Positions 1-7,278 of a DNA stretch of 10,025 nucleotides are shown in pieces (position 1 is the stretch's first letter; every line of letters starts with the position of its first letter). The translations under genes were made by a program, and so were the position numbers. Under the pieces are notes generated by a model that ran no database searches, was not told where the DNA came from, and saw only the letters and a list, made by a program, of their open reading frames with translations. The stretch is from Limiplasma sp964416065 (GTDB lineage Bacteria; Bacillota; Clostridia; Christensenellales; Aristaeellaceae): positions 1 through 10,025 of the forward strand of contig CAYQCL010000063.1 in the NCBI GenBank assembly GCA_964416065.1, written 5' to 3'.

Positions 1-9
1 CTTTGTCAT
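1..9 (-). CDS. Start of a leftward gene (first three codons only)
   Basis: An ATG on the minus strand at 9-7 is followed by ACA AAG and runs off the left edge, so the product cannot be identified. The support is a Shine-Dalgarno-like GAAAGGA (plus-strand 19-25) with nine bases between it and the ATG. The upstream region to 106 is AT-rich and contains a perfect TTGACA on the minus strand (plus 101-106), but I see no convincing -10 at the right distance from it. If real, this gene is divergent from the FMN-domain gene. Only the start context supports it, so confidence is low. Confidence 0.3.
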
Positions 10-11
10 TG

Positions 12-71
12 CAGAGAGTCCTTTCTAAGTGGAATGGGTGTCGCTACTTTATTCTACCTCTTGACTCTCTG
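12..71 (-). promoter_or_regulatory. Inverted repeat in the leader of the leftward gene, touching its RBS
   Basis: CAGAGAGTC at 12-20 and GACTCTCTG at 63-71 form a perfect 9-bp inverted repeat with a 42-base spacer. In a leftward transcript the downstream arm takes in the last bases of the putative Shine-Dalgarno sequence (19-25) and lies just before the ATG at 9. Pairing could therefore limit ribosome access. Read rightward, the second arm is followed by a short T run, so a poor terminator is an alternative reading. The long spacer makes either role uncertain. Confidence 0.25.
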
Positions 72-142
72 TTTTTCTATCCTTGATGTTACCGTTCTAT
101 TGTCAATCAACAATGTTTTTAAAGAAATCAGCGAGTTGCTTC

Positions 143-170
143 TTGCTTATTTAGCGGTTCATGCTATAAT
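143..170 (+). promoter_or_regulatory. Extended -10 promoter for the FMN-domain gene
   Basis: A perfect TATAAT at 165-170 is preceded by TG at 162-163, giving an extended -10 (TGCTATAAT). A weak -35-like TTGCTT lies at 143-148 with a 16-base spacer. Transcription would start near 177, leaving a leader of roughly 130 bases before the ATG at 310. In that leader I see only one modest hairpin (about 212-240: GTGC, GTCG, loop TTCC, CGAC, GCAC, with a 5-base bulge). I see no recognisable riboswitch. Confidence 0.65.
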
Positions 171-309
171 AAGATGATGATTTTTCTGCATCCCGCTGTC
201 ACGGCGAGGCTGTGCGCATAGTCGTTCCCGACGCACGCCTGTTTCCGTTTGTCCATAGCGGTATAGGCGGTGACGAATGTGCACAGAAATGAAGGAGGAG
301 TTTCCCACC

Positions 310-1893
310 ATGAGCAAGAAATACCTGCGAGATCTGATCCCGTTGGTCGTGATTTGCCTGATCGCGGCCCTGCTTCTTGCCAGCTTCAATTTGCTTACAA
401 AAGGCCCTATTGAGGAAAACACGCTGCGCGAGGCCCAGGAAACGCGTATTCGTCTTTTGCCTGCCGCCGTCAGCTTCGAGGCCATGGAGCTGCCTGAGGA
501 CAGCGGGATGAACAGTTGCTATCAGGGTGTGGATGAAAACGGCGAAACGGTCGGTTATGTGATCCAGACCACCGTCAACGGTTACGGCGGAGAAGTTGTT
601 GTAACTCTGGGAATGGACACGGATAACGTCATCACCGGCGTCGACGTCGGCGGAGAGAATTTCAGTGAAAGCCCCGGACTGGGCGCTTTGTCTAAGGAGC
701 CTGAATTCCGGGATCAGTATATTGGCAAGACCGTTCCCCTTAAGCTCATTAAGGGCAGCGAGGCCAAGGGTGAGGATACCATCGACGCCATTTCTGGCGC
801 GACGATTACCTCCTCCGCCGTCAACGGCGGCATCAATCTGGCCGGCAAGTACATCGCCGACCTGAGCGGGGAAAGCTCGCCCAACACCGCCAGCGCGCAG
901 GGCTTTGGCGGCCCCGTCGCCGTTACTCTTGAACTGGATGAAAACGGCGTGATCACCTCCATCGTGATCGGCGACGAGTACTTCAATGAGACAGAGGGCT
1001 ATGGCAAGCGTGCACTGGAGGAAGGCTTCTCCTCGCAGTTTATCGGAATGACGCCCCCGCTGGAGATGGAGGATATCGACGCCATTTCCGGCGCGACCTA
1101 TACTTCAAAGGCCGTTGTCAGCGCGATCAATACCGTATATAGCCAGCTATCCGGCATCGAGGTGGCCCCTCCGGCCGAAGACGAGACGCCTGACGCGCTG
1201 TTCTTTGAGGATGGCTCATGGCGCTCCTCCGCTCGTGGCTTTGGCGGCGATGTGGCTGTAAGGCTCGTGCTGGACGACCTAACGATTCAGGAAATCGAGA
1301 TCGGTGATGCCGATTTTGCCGAAACTGACGGTTTCGGCAGCAAGGCGCGTGAACCTGAATTCCAGGATCAGTTTGTTGGAAAAACGCTGCCGCTTGAGGA
1401 AGGCGACGTTGACGCGGTTGTCGGCGCCACTTACACATCTAACGCCGTATTTGAGGCAATCGACGCCATTTATCAGGCCGTGACAGACGATATTCCTGAC
1501 GAGCCTCAGCCCGTACTTGTTGACGAAGAACCTGTGGAGGAAGCGGTCGAGCCTTCTGCCGCTGAAGAGGAAGAGGAAGAGGAAGCCGTTCCCGTCTCCG
1601 CGAACGCAAACGCTGACACCTACACCGCCAGCGCGCAGGGCTACGTCGGCCCCGTCGCCGTCACCCTCACCTTGGACGGCATGACCATCACTGACATCGA
1701 GATCGGCGACGATCATTTCAATGAAACGCCCGAGTTTGGCGCTCTGGCCCTTGAGGAGGACTTCCAGAGCCAGTTCATCGGCAAGACGCTCCCCATCGAG
1801 GCGGACGACATCGACGCTATCTCCCACGCGACTTATACCACCAACGCTGTGCTCGATGCTATTCATCAGATTTATGAATCCGTCAAGGAATGA
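310..1893 (+). CDS. Membrane-anchored protein with four tandem FMN-binding domains (RnfG-like N-terminus)
   Basis: This is probably an extracytosolic electron-transfer flavoprotein of 527 residues. The start at 310 is chosen over ATGs at 277 and 289 because GAAGGAGGAG (291-300) sits correctly for it. Residues about 9-29 form one membrane segment, followed by an RnfG-like stretch. Four FMN_bind domains follow (about 80-185, 192-280, 305-392 and 437-525). Each has a G-[FY]-x-G strand, an ET/ES turn and a terminal D-x-x-[ST]-G-A-T flavinylation motif. The acceptor threonines are T165, T263, T374 and T508. Domains 1 and 2 have the full SGAT motif, domain 3 reads VGAT and domain 4 reads SHAT. An acidic Glu-rich linker (about 405-427) separates domains 3 and 4. 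In this family ApbE attaches FMN covalently to the motif threonine, and an apbE gene follows directly. No Rnf or Nqr subunits are visible, so the electron donor and acceptor are unknown. Confidence 0.9.
   Translation: MSKKYLRDLIPLVVICLIAALLLASFNLLTKGPIEENTLREAQETRIRLLPAAVSFEAMELPEDSGMNSCYQGVDENGETVGYVIQTTVNGYGGEVVVTLGMDTDNVITGVDVGGENFSESPGLGALSKEPEFRDQYIGKTVPLKLIKGSEAKGEDTIDAISGATITSSAVNGGINLAGKYIADLSGESSPNTASAQGFGGPVAVTLELDENGVITSIVIGDEYFNETEGYGKRALEEGFSSQFIGMTPPLEMEDIDAISGATYTSKAVVSAINTVYSQLSGIEVAPPAEDETPDALFFEDGSWRSSARGFGGDVAVRLVLDDLTIQEIEIGDADFAETDGFGSKAREPEFQDQFVGKTLPLEEGDVDAVVGATYTSNAVFEAIDAIYQAVTDDIPDEPQPVLVDEEPVEEAVEPSAAEEEEEEEAVPVSANANADTYTASAQGYVGPVAVTLTLDGMTITDIEIGDDHFNETPEFGALALEEDFQSQFIGKTLPIEADDIDAISHATYTTNAVLDAIHQIYESVKE
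1564..1587 (+). repeat. GAAGAG hexanucleotide repeat encoding the acidic linker
   Basis: Three perfect GAAGAG units (1564-1581) and a partial fourth encode a run of glutamates between FMN domains 3 and 4. Gain or loss of a unit would change linker length by two residues without breaking the frame. Confidence 0.7.
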
Positions 1894-1934
1894 GGCCGTC
1901 CGCGTCGCCCGTTCCCACGCAGCTGAACGAACGA

Positions 1935-1966
1935 AAAAGCGGGCCGCTTTGAAGCAGCCCGCTTTT
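1935..1966 (+). terminator. Intrinsic terminator after the FMN-domain gene
   Basis: AAAAGCGGGC (1935-1944) pairs perfectly with GCCCGCTTTT (1957-1966). The hairpin continues inward past one mismatch with GCTT/AAGC around a two-base loop. The A-rich left arm and T-rich right arm make it usable in both directions. It lies 42 bases after the stop of the flavoprotein gene and 31 bases before the apbE start. apbE expression would therefore need read-through or its own promoter, and I see only a weak candidate for one (TTGAAG at 1949, TAATTT at 1972). Confidence 0.85.
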
Positions 1967-1997
1967 GTTCCTAATTTTTCAATCTGTGAGGTAAGCT

Positions 1998-3020
1998 ATG
2001 AAAAGACTGGCAGTTTCTTTTCTGATTCTATCCCTCTTGCTGTTCAGCTCCTGTTCGGCGGAGAACACGCCCCAAAAATATCGCTATTTCTTTTTCAACA
2101 CCTTTGATACGGTTATCACCGTTACCGGCTATACGCAGAATGAGGAGATTTTCTCCCAATACGCGGCGATGGTCGAAAGCGAAATGACGCGCTATCATCA
2201 AATTTTCGATCAATATCACGCATATGACGGTGTGCGAAACCTCTATGCCGTCAACGCGGAAGCAGGTCGTGAGCCCGTCCAGGCCGAGCCTGAATTGATT
2301 GATCTGCTGCTTCTTGTCAGGCAATGGCGCGATGCATACAGCGGAGTCGTCAATCCCGCGATGGGTGCCGTCCTAAGCCTATGGCATGACGCTCGCACAC
2401 AGGGCGGCGCCCTGCCGGATGACGCGGCGCTTAAGCAGGCGGGAGAGCACATGGATTATGATCAGGTCATTATTGACGAAGAGGCACAGACCGTCTTCTT
2501 CGCCGATCCAGCCCTCTCGCTTGATTTGGGTTCGGTTGCCAAGGGCTATGCCGCACAGCTTGTGGCCGAGACGCTCCGGGCGTCCGGATGGGACTCCTTC
2601 ATCCTCAACGCGGGTGGGAACGTCATCTGCGGCGGATCGCCGTTGGACGGCCGGGATCATTGGGTCGTCGCCGTTGAGGATCTGGACGGCGTCAACACGC
2701 GGGAAAAGCTTGCGGCGGTCAATCTGTCCGTCGTTACCAGCGGAGACTATCAGCGATATTTCATCGTTGGCGGAAAGCGCTATCATCACATCATCGACCC
2801 AACGACCCTTTACCCCTCCGAATACATGCGCGCCGTTACCATTCTCTATCCTGATTCCGGTCTCGCGGACTTTCTCTCCACCACGGCCTTCCTGCTTCCC
2901 TATGAGGAAAGCCGCGCTCTGATCGAATCCATTCCAGACGCGGAGGGCATGTGGACGCTGGCGGATGAAAGTGTAGAAATGACGGACGGATTTCAGGCGC
3001 TCGTCGATCTCGCGAACTGA
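1998..3020 (+). CDS. apbE: ApbE-family FAD:protein FMN transferase, lipoprotein
   Basis: This 340-residue protein should transfer FMN from FAD to a threonine in D-x-x-[ST]-G-A-T motifs of exported proteins, a Mg-dependent reaction outside the membrane. The first 19 residues are a lipoprotein signal (basic MKR, hydrophobic stretch, Cys19 after F-S-S). ApbE hallmarks appear in order: TFDTVITVTGY (35-45), the YSGVVNPAMG region ending in W129, LDLGSVAKGYA (175-185), NAGGNV (204-209), TSGDYQRYF (247-255), HHIIDPTT (263-270) and the Mg-site segment GLADFLSTTAF (288-298). The usual T-G-x-P after HIIDP reads T-L-Y-P here, a small deviation. GTGAGGTAA lies just upstream of the ATG. Its natural substrate is very likely the four-domain flavoprotein encoded just upstream. 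That pairing is inferred from adjacency and the family reaction. Confidence 0.93.
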   Translation: MKRLAVSFLILSLLLFSSCSAENTPQKYRYFFFNTFDTVITVTGYTQNEEIFSQYAAMVESEMTRYHQIFDQYHAYDGVRNLYAVNAEAGREPVQAEPELIDLLLLVRQWRDAYSGVVNPAMGAVLSLWHDARTQGGALPDDAALKQAGEHMDYDQVIIDEEAQTVFFADPALSLDLGSVAKGYAAQLVAETLRASGWDSFILNAGGNVICGGSPLDGRDHWVVAVEDLDGVNTREKLAAVNLSVVTSGDYQRYFIVGGKRYHHIIDPTTLYPSEYMRAVTILYPDSGLADFLSTTAFLLPYEESRALIESIPDAEGMWTLADESVEMTDGFQALVDLAN

Positions 3021-3061
3021 CATCCCTTTTCTTCTTCCATCTTTAGATAGGAGCTTGGCTT

Positions 3062-5332
3062 ATGAACCTTGATCAACTGATTGACCGCCTCAAGGCGGAT
3101 CGCGGCTTTATGGACTGCGTGACGGAATGGCGCACGTTGCCCGCGTCAGAAGGGCGGTATGAGCCTCTTCCCGCGTCAATGGATGATCATCTAAAGCGTG
3201 TGCTGAATGATCGGGGCATTTACCGGCTATATAGTCACCAGGCGGAGTGCTGGCGGCTTGCGCAGGAAAAGAAGGATTTTGTGGTTGTTACCCCGACGGC
3301 CAGTGGCAAGACGCTATGCTACAATCTTCCCGTCGTCAGCTCGATCCTGCGCAACAACGACGCGCGCGCCCTATACCTTTTCCCGACCAAGGCGCTTTCC
3401 GCTGATCAGGTCAGCGGTCTGTATGATATGATTGAGGCGCTTCATGTCGATATCAAGGCATACACCTATGACGGCGATACCCAGGGTTCGGCTCGAAAGA
3501 CCATCCGTCAGGCGGGACACATCGTGGTAACGAATCCGGATATGCTGCATGCCAACATTCTCCCCCATCACACCGGATGGGTCAAGCTGTTTGAGAATCT
3601 CGAATATATCGTCATTGACGAGATCCATACCTATCGCGGCGTGTTTGGAAGTCATCTGGCAAACGTCCTGCGCAGGCTTATGCGATTATGCGCCTTTTAC
3701 GGAAGCCATCCGCGCTTTATTCTTTGCAGCGCGACCATCGCCAATCCTGTCGAGCTAGCCTCACAGCTTACCGGCCGTGAAATCCTCGCCGTGACCGAAA
3801 ACGGCGCGCCCATGGGCGAGCGTCACTTTGTGTTTTACAATCCTCCCGTCGTCAACCGTCAGCTCGGGATCCGGCGCGGTGTGGTAAACGAGGTAAAGCG
3901 CATCGCGGAGACGCTCCTTAGAAACGATATACCGACCATCGTTTTCGCCAAGAGCCGCTTGCAGGTCGAGGTTATTACCCGCCACCTGAAGGAATGTGTG
4001 CGCAATGCCTATGGCTATACCGATCGTGTCAGGGGCTATCGGGGGGGTTATCTCCCTACCGAGCGCCGTGATATCGAGCATGGGCTTCGCTCGGGCAAGG
4101 TCGACATGGTCGTTTCCACAAACGCGCTGGAGCTGGGCATTGATATCGGCTCACTTTCGGCCTGCGTCCTATGCGGATATCCTGGGACGATCGCAAGCAC
4201 CTGGCAGCAGGCGGGACGCGCTGGTCGAAGGAAGGACACCGCCCTCACAATCATGGTCGCCTCATCCGCGCCGCTGGATCAATATATCATCCAAAATCCT
4301 GATTATTTTTTCCGCGCCTCGCCGGAGCACGCGCTCGTTCAGCCCAACAATCTTTATATTATGCTTTCGCACATCAAATGCGGCGCTTATGAGCTTCCCT
4401 TTGCGGAGGGCGAACGCTTTGGCGATGTGCCGGATACGGATCAATATCTTGAGTATCTGACTGAAAACAACATTCTGCGTCATCTGGACGGCAAGTTCTA
4501 CTGGATGGAGGAGGAGCTTCCCTCGGGCGAGATCAGCCTTCGAAGCGCCCGCTCCGAAAATTTTGTCATCATAGATATCAGCGATCCCGCGCATCATCGG
4601 GTCATCGGCGAGATGGATCGTTATACCGTTCCTATGCTTCTGCATGAAAACGCGATCTATCTGCATGACGCGAGAATGTACCAGGTTGAAAAGCTGGATT
4701 TGGATGCGTGCAAGGCTTATATCCGTGCCGTGGACGTGGACTACTATACGGACGCCGACCTCAACGTAAGCCTGCATATTCTGGACGAGCTTGAGCAAAA
4801 GGCCCTTCCCAGCGGCGCGGGTCTAACGCTTGGCGAGCTACGCGTAAGCACGATTGTGAAGATGTTTAAGAAGTTTAAGCTCGATACGCATGAGACGGTT
4901 GGTTTTGGGGAGGTACGCCTTCCGCAGATTGACCTTCATACCGTGGGCATGTGGTGGACCATTCCCGACAACCTCTCCCAGCGTTATTCCAACGATGCCC
5001 TTCAGGGCGCCCTGCTCGGGATCTCCAATCTGCTTTCGATTGTAGCCCCGCTCTACCTGATGTGCGCGCCCAAGGACGTGCATGTGGTCTTCCAGGTTAA
5101 AGCGCCCATTACGGACAAGCCGACCATCTTTCTCTATGATACCTTCCCCGGCGGCGTGGGCTTGAGCGAAAAGGCGTACCAGATGCAAGAGCTTCTGCTG
5201 GAACACGCCCTTCAAATCGTGGAGGGCTGTGTCTGTGAGAACGGCTGCCCCAGCTGCGTAGGGCCCGTCGTAGAGATAGGCGAGGACGGGAAGCGGGATG
5301 CCCGCGCGATTCTAAAGGAGCTTCTTGGCTGA
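3062..5332 (+). CDS. mrfA: MrfA/YprA-family superfamily 2 DNA helicase with C-terminal Zn-binding cysteines
   Basis: This 756-residue ATP-dependent helicase matches the length and layout of Bacillus MrfA (YprA), which works with MrfB in excision repair of mitomycin C damage. Visible motifs are LYSHQAE (56-62, Q-motif-like), Walker A TPTASGKT (77-84, K83), PTKALSADQ (108-116), the DEIH box (186-189), SAT (223-225), VFAKSR (294-299), STNALELGIDIG (352-363) and QQAGRAGR (382-389). The C-terminal MZB/DUF1998-type region ends in a four-cysteine cluster, C723-x-C725-x3-C729-x2-C732, the expected metal site. AGGAG at 3049-3053 precedes the ATG. It follows apbE by 41 bases with no terminator between them. 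Its stop codon overlaps the mrfB start by one base (TGATG), suggesting translational coupling. I see no SOS-type operator upstream. Confidence 0.94.
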   Translation: MNLDQLIDRLKADRGFMDCVTEWRTLPASEGRYEPLPASMDDHLKRVLNDRGIYRLYSHQAECWRLAQEKKDFVVVTPTASGKTLCYNLPVVSSILRNNDARALYLFPTKALSADQVSGLYDMIEALHVDIKAYTYDGDTQGSARKTIRQAGHIVVTNPDMLHANILPHHTGWVKLFENLEYIVIDEIHTYRGVFGSHLANVLRRLMRLCAFYGSHPRFILCSATIANPVELASQLTGREILAVTENGAPMGERHFVFYNPPVVNRQLGIRRGVVNEVKRIAETLLRNDIPTIVFAKSRLQVEVITRHLKECVRNAYGYTDRVRGYRGGYLPTERRDIEHGLRSGKVDMVVSTNALELGIDIGSLSACVLCGYPGTIASTWQQAGRAGRRKDTALTIMVASSAPLDQYIIQNPDYFFRASPEHALVQPNNLYIMLSHIKCGAYELPFAEGERFGDVPDTDQYLEYLTENNILRHLDGKFYWMEEELPSGEISLRSARSENFVIIDISDPAHHRVIGEMDRYTVPMLLHENAIYLHDARMYQVEKLDLDACKAYIRAVDVDYYTDADLNVSLHILDELEQKALPSGAGLTLGELRVSTIVKMFKKFKLDTHETVGFGEVRLPQIDLHTVGMWWTIPDNLSQRYSNDALQGALLGISNLLSIVAPLYLMCAPKDVHVVFQVKAPITDKPTIFLYDTFPGGVGLSEKAYQMQELLLEHALQIVEGCVCENGCPSCVGPVVEIGEDGKRDARAILKELLG

Positions 5333-6495
5333 TGGCAAATCTTTTGAACAAGCTGCGCATGCTGGATGCCGAGCCCAAAAGGCTCGTGCAAGGCCAGAGC
5401 GATGAAAGGACTTCTTCCGGCTGCCACCGCGCCAGGGCCGTCTTTCCTCTTTCAGGCTTTGTCGATCGTCGGTATCTCACCTCTGACGTGCTTGAAAGCG
5501 CGTTCGGCTGCGCGTTTCCCAGGCGGATATCGCCCGAGGACATTCTTTTTTTGGATACTGAAACGACGGGACTTTCCGGCGGAGCGGGCACCATTGCCTT
5601 TGAGGTCGGACTGGGGTATTTCATATCGGATGGCTTCGTGGTTGAGCAGCTTCTTATGCACGATTATCCCGAGGAGGCGGAGCTGCTCAGGATCGTCAGC
5701 GGAATCATGCGACGCTTTCCGATTCTATGCACCTTCAACGGACGTACGTTTGACGTGCCGCTGCTCAAATCGCGTTTCTTGATGAACCGCATGAAGGATG
5801 TCCCCTTTCCGCCCATCCATGCCGACGTCCTCTATCCCGCCCGCAGGCTGTGGAAGCTGCGCTTGAAGTGCTGCACGCTTGGAAACCTTGAGCACCAGCT
5901 TCTTAACGTAGAGCGTGAGGATGATCTGCCTGGAGCGCAGGTTCCGCAGACCTACTTTCAATATCTCAAGGACGGCAACTTTCAGCCGCTGGAGCGCGTT
6001 TTGGAGCACAACAAGCAGGACATTGTAAGCCTTGCGCAGCTTCTTTGCTTTCTATGCATGCAGGTGGCGCAGCCGGAGGAGATTTCCTATCAGGAGGATC
6101 TACTTTCTCTGGCTCGAGTCTTGGAAAAGCGCGGAGAAAGGCAGAAGGCCGTGAAGTGCTACCGTCTCTGCACGCGTGGAAACACGAGGCTTCCCGCCTA
6201 CCAAGCGCTGGCCGCTTCCGAAAAGCGAAGCGGGAGGATAGACGCTGCCGTCAAGCTATATCAAACGATGCTTCAGCGCGGCGACGATCCCGTCGGCTCC
6301 TGCGAAGCGCTGGCCAAGCTCTACGAGCACAAGCTCCATGACCCTTCCCGCGCGCTGATCTATACCCGTCAGGCGCTGCTCTTCTTGTCAGAGCCCTCCC
6401 TTCATGGGACTGTACAAGAAAGGCAAATTGCGCTACAATATCGTTATGCACGTTTACGGCGCAAGCTTTCAGCCGCGCCGGATCAATCCAGATAA
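5332..6495 (+). CDS. mrfB: MrfB/YprB-family 3'-5' exonuclease (RNase H-like DEDDh) with TPR tail
   Basis: This 387-residue protein is the exonuclease partner of MrfA in the mitomycin repair pathway and probably degrades DNA around the lesion. The DnaQ-like exonuclease domain covers about 70-245. Exo I is FLDTETTGL (D75, E77), Exo II is FNGRTFDVP (D141), HAD follows at 163-165, and Exo III is the H-N-x-x-D signature at H226, N227 and D230, placing it in the DEDDh class. Residues about 255-370 form helical TPR-like repeats, as in the Bacillus protein. The N-terminal 65 residues are less conserved. The start overlaps the mrfA stop. All expected catalytic residues are present, so the enzyme should be active. 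The stop codon lies inside the next gene's Shine-Dalgarno region, keeping the TPR gene coupled. Confidence 0.92.
   Translation: MANLLNKLRMLDAEPKRLVQGQSDERTSSGCHRARAVFPLSGFVDRRYLTSDVLESAFGCAFPRRISPEDILFLDTETTGLSGGAGTIAFEVGLGYFISDGFVVEQLLMHDYPEEAELLRIVSGIMRRFPILCTFNGRTFDVPLLKSRFLMNRMKDVPFPPIHADVLYPARRLWKLRLKCCTLGNLEHQLLNVEREDDLPGAQVPQTYFQYLKDGNFQPLERVLEHNKQDIVSLAQLLCFLCMQVAQPEEISYQEDLLSLARVLEKRGERQKAVKCYRLCTRGNTRLPAYQALAASEKRSGRIDAAVKLYQTMLQRGDDPVGSCEALAKLYEHKLHDPSRALIYTRQALLFLSEPSLHGTVQERQIALQYRYARLRRKLSAAPDQSR
6411..6439 (+). promoter_or_regulatory. Possible internal promoter for the TPR gene
   Basis: Inside the 3' end of mrfB, TGTACA (6411-6416) and TACAAT (6434-6439) are spaced by 17 bases, matching 4/6 and 5/6 of the sigma-A consensus, about 70 bases before the TPR start. 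Such matches arise by chance in coding DNA, so this is tentative. Confidence 0.25.
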
Positions 6496-6507
6496 GGGGG
6501 CCTTTTT

Positions 6508-7191
6508 ATGGGCATCAAATCCACCATTAAGGCGCGTAACGCCGCCGCTAAGCTCTCCAAGGGCGATTTTCAGGGAGCGATGCTGCTTTACAAGGAGGCT
6601 GTCGACGAGGGGCTTCAGGACGTCCGCTATCTTTTGAGCTATTCGGTGCTCCTCATCCGCTCCGAAAAGTATCAAGAGGCCCGGGAACTGCTGGTCAAGA
6701 TCCAGAAATATCCCATGACTGAGGATCAGCGCTGCCAGCTCTTTGTTACCTACGCGTCCTGCGTATACAAAATGGGCGATCTGCAAAAGGGCATTGAGCT
6801 CTTGGAGCGTCAGCATGCCAAGCAGCCCAGTGGCCTGATTTATGAAACCCTCGGCTATCTTTACGTCGAGGCGGGAGATTATGAAAAAGCCCTGGCCTAC
6901 AATACCGAGGCCTATGAATACGACGACGAGGACAGCATCACGCTGGATAATCTCGGTCAGACCTATTACCGCTTGGGCAACGACAAGGTCAAGGCAAAGG
7001 AGTATTTCGAAAAAGCCATAGAGGTTAAGCCAAGTCAGATTGACACGCTTTATTTCCTCGCACAGTATGATCTTGAAGAGGAAAAGAAGGACGCGGCCAG
7101 AGAAAAGCTTGAAAGGGCATCGCAGGGTCGCTTCTCGCCACTCAATTACGCCACCCGTGAGATGGTGCAAAACGCGCTCGCGTCTCTTTAA
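6508..7191 (+). CDS. Cytoplasmic TPR-repeat protein
   Basis: This 227-residue protein has no signal peptide or membrane segment and consists almost wholly of tetratricopeptide-type helix pairs. There are about six, near residues 5-34, 38-66, 76-106, 110-140, 144-177 and 178-208. The clearest carries LGYLYVEAGDYEKALAYN. TPR domains bind proteins, and no catalytic motif is visible. The gap to mrfB is 12 bases and AAGGGGG (6494-6500) overlaps the mrfB stop, so the two are probably co-transcribed. MrfB also ends in TPR-like repeats, so a scaffold role in the same repair pathway is conceivable. A general chaperone-like TPR protein is equally possible. The specific role is unknown. Confidence 0.85.
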   Translation: MGIKSTIKARNAAAKLSKGDFQGAMLLYKEAVDEGLQDVRYLLSYSVLLIRSEKYQEARELLVKIQKYPMTEDQRCQLFVTYASCVYKMGDLQKGIELLERQHAKQPSGLIYETLGYLYVEAGDYEKALAYNTEAYEYDDEDSITLDNLGQTYYRLGNDKVKAKEYFEKAIEVKPSQIDTLYFLAQYDLEEEKKDAAREKLERASQGRFSPLNYATREMVQNALASL

Positions 7192-7234
7192 TCCCATGGT
7201 ATGCCGGAAGCGGCTTTATAAATAAGCGGTATTG

Positions 7235-7274
7235 AAAACCCCTGATCCTTCCTCAGGCGAAGATCCGGGGTTTT
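7235..7274 (+). terminator. Bidirectional intrinsic terminator between convergent genes
   Basis: AAAACCCC (7235-7242) pairs with GGGGTTTT (7267-7274). After one mismatch GATC (7244-7247) pairs with GATC (7262-7265), leaving a loop of about 14 bases. The stem ends in A and T tracts on both sides, so it can end the rightward mrf/TPR transcript and the leftward MBL transcript. It is the only structure seen in the gap 7192-7278. Confidence 0.85.
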
Positions 7275-7278
7275 GTCC

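Noticed and set aside
1..177. Open rightward frame of about 58 codons with hydrophobic residues, possibly the end of a gene entering from the left
   Set aside because: Its hydrophobicity follows from T-rich DNA, it overlaps the TATAAT promoter, and the ATG at 34 lacks a convincing ribosome binding site.
177..309. FMN riboswitch in the leader of the flavoprotein gene
   Set aside because: The conserved RFN-element segments are not present; only one small bulged hairpin is visible.
1564..1587. Hexanucleotide repeat as a phase-variation switch
   Set aside because: The unit length is a multiple of three, so unit changes alter linker length but cannot switch the gene off.
1279..1866. Minus-strand open frame opposite FMN domains 3 and 4
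   Set aside because: It mirrors the repetitive coding sequence, including a low-complexity FLFLFLF stretch from the GAAGAG repeat, so it is a shadow.
2379..3023. Long minus-strand open frame opposite apbE
   Set aside because: It overlaps a gene with all ApbE motifs and has no recognisable domain or start signal.
6469..7197. Long minus-strand open frame opposite the TPR gene
   Set aside because: It is fully antisense to a gene with clear TPR repeats and a good ribosome binding site, so it is a codon-bias shadow.
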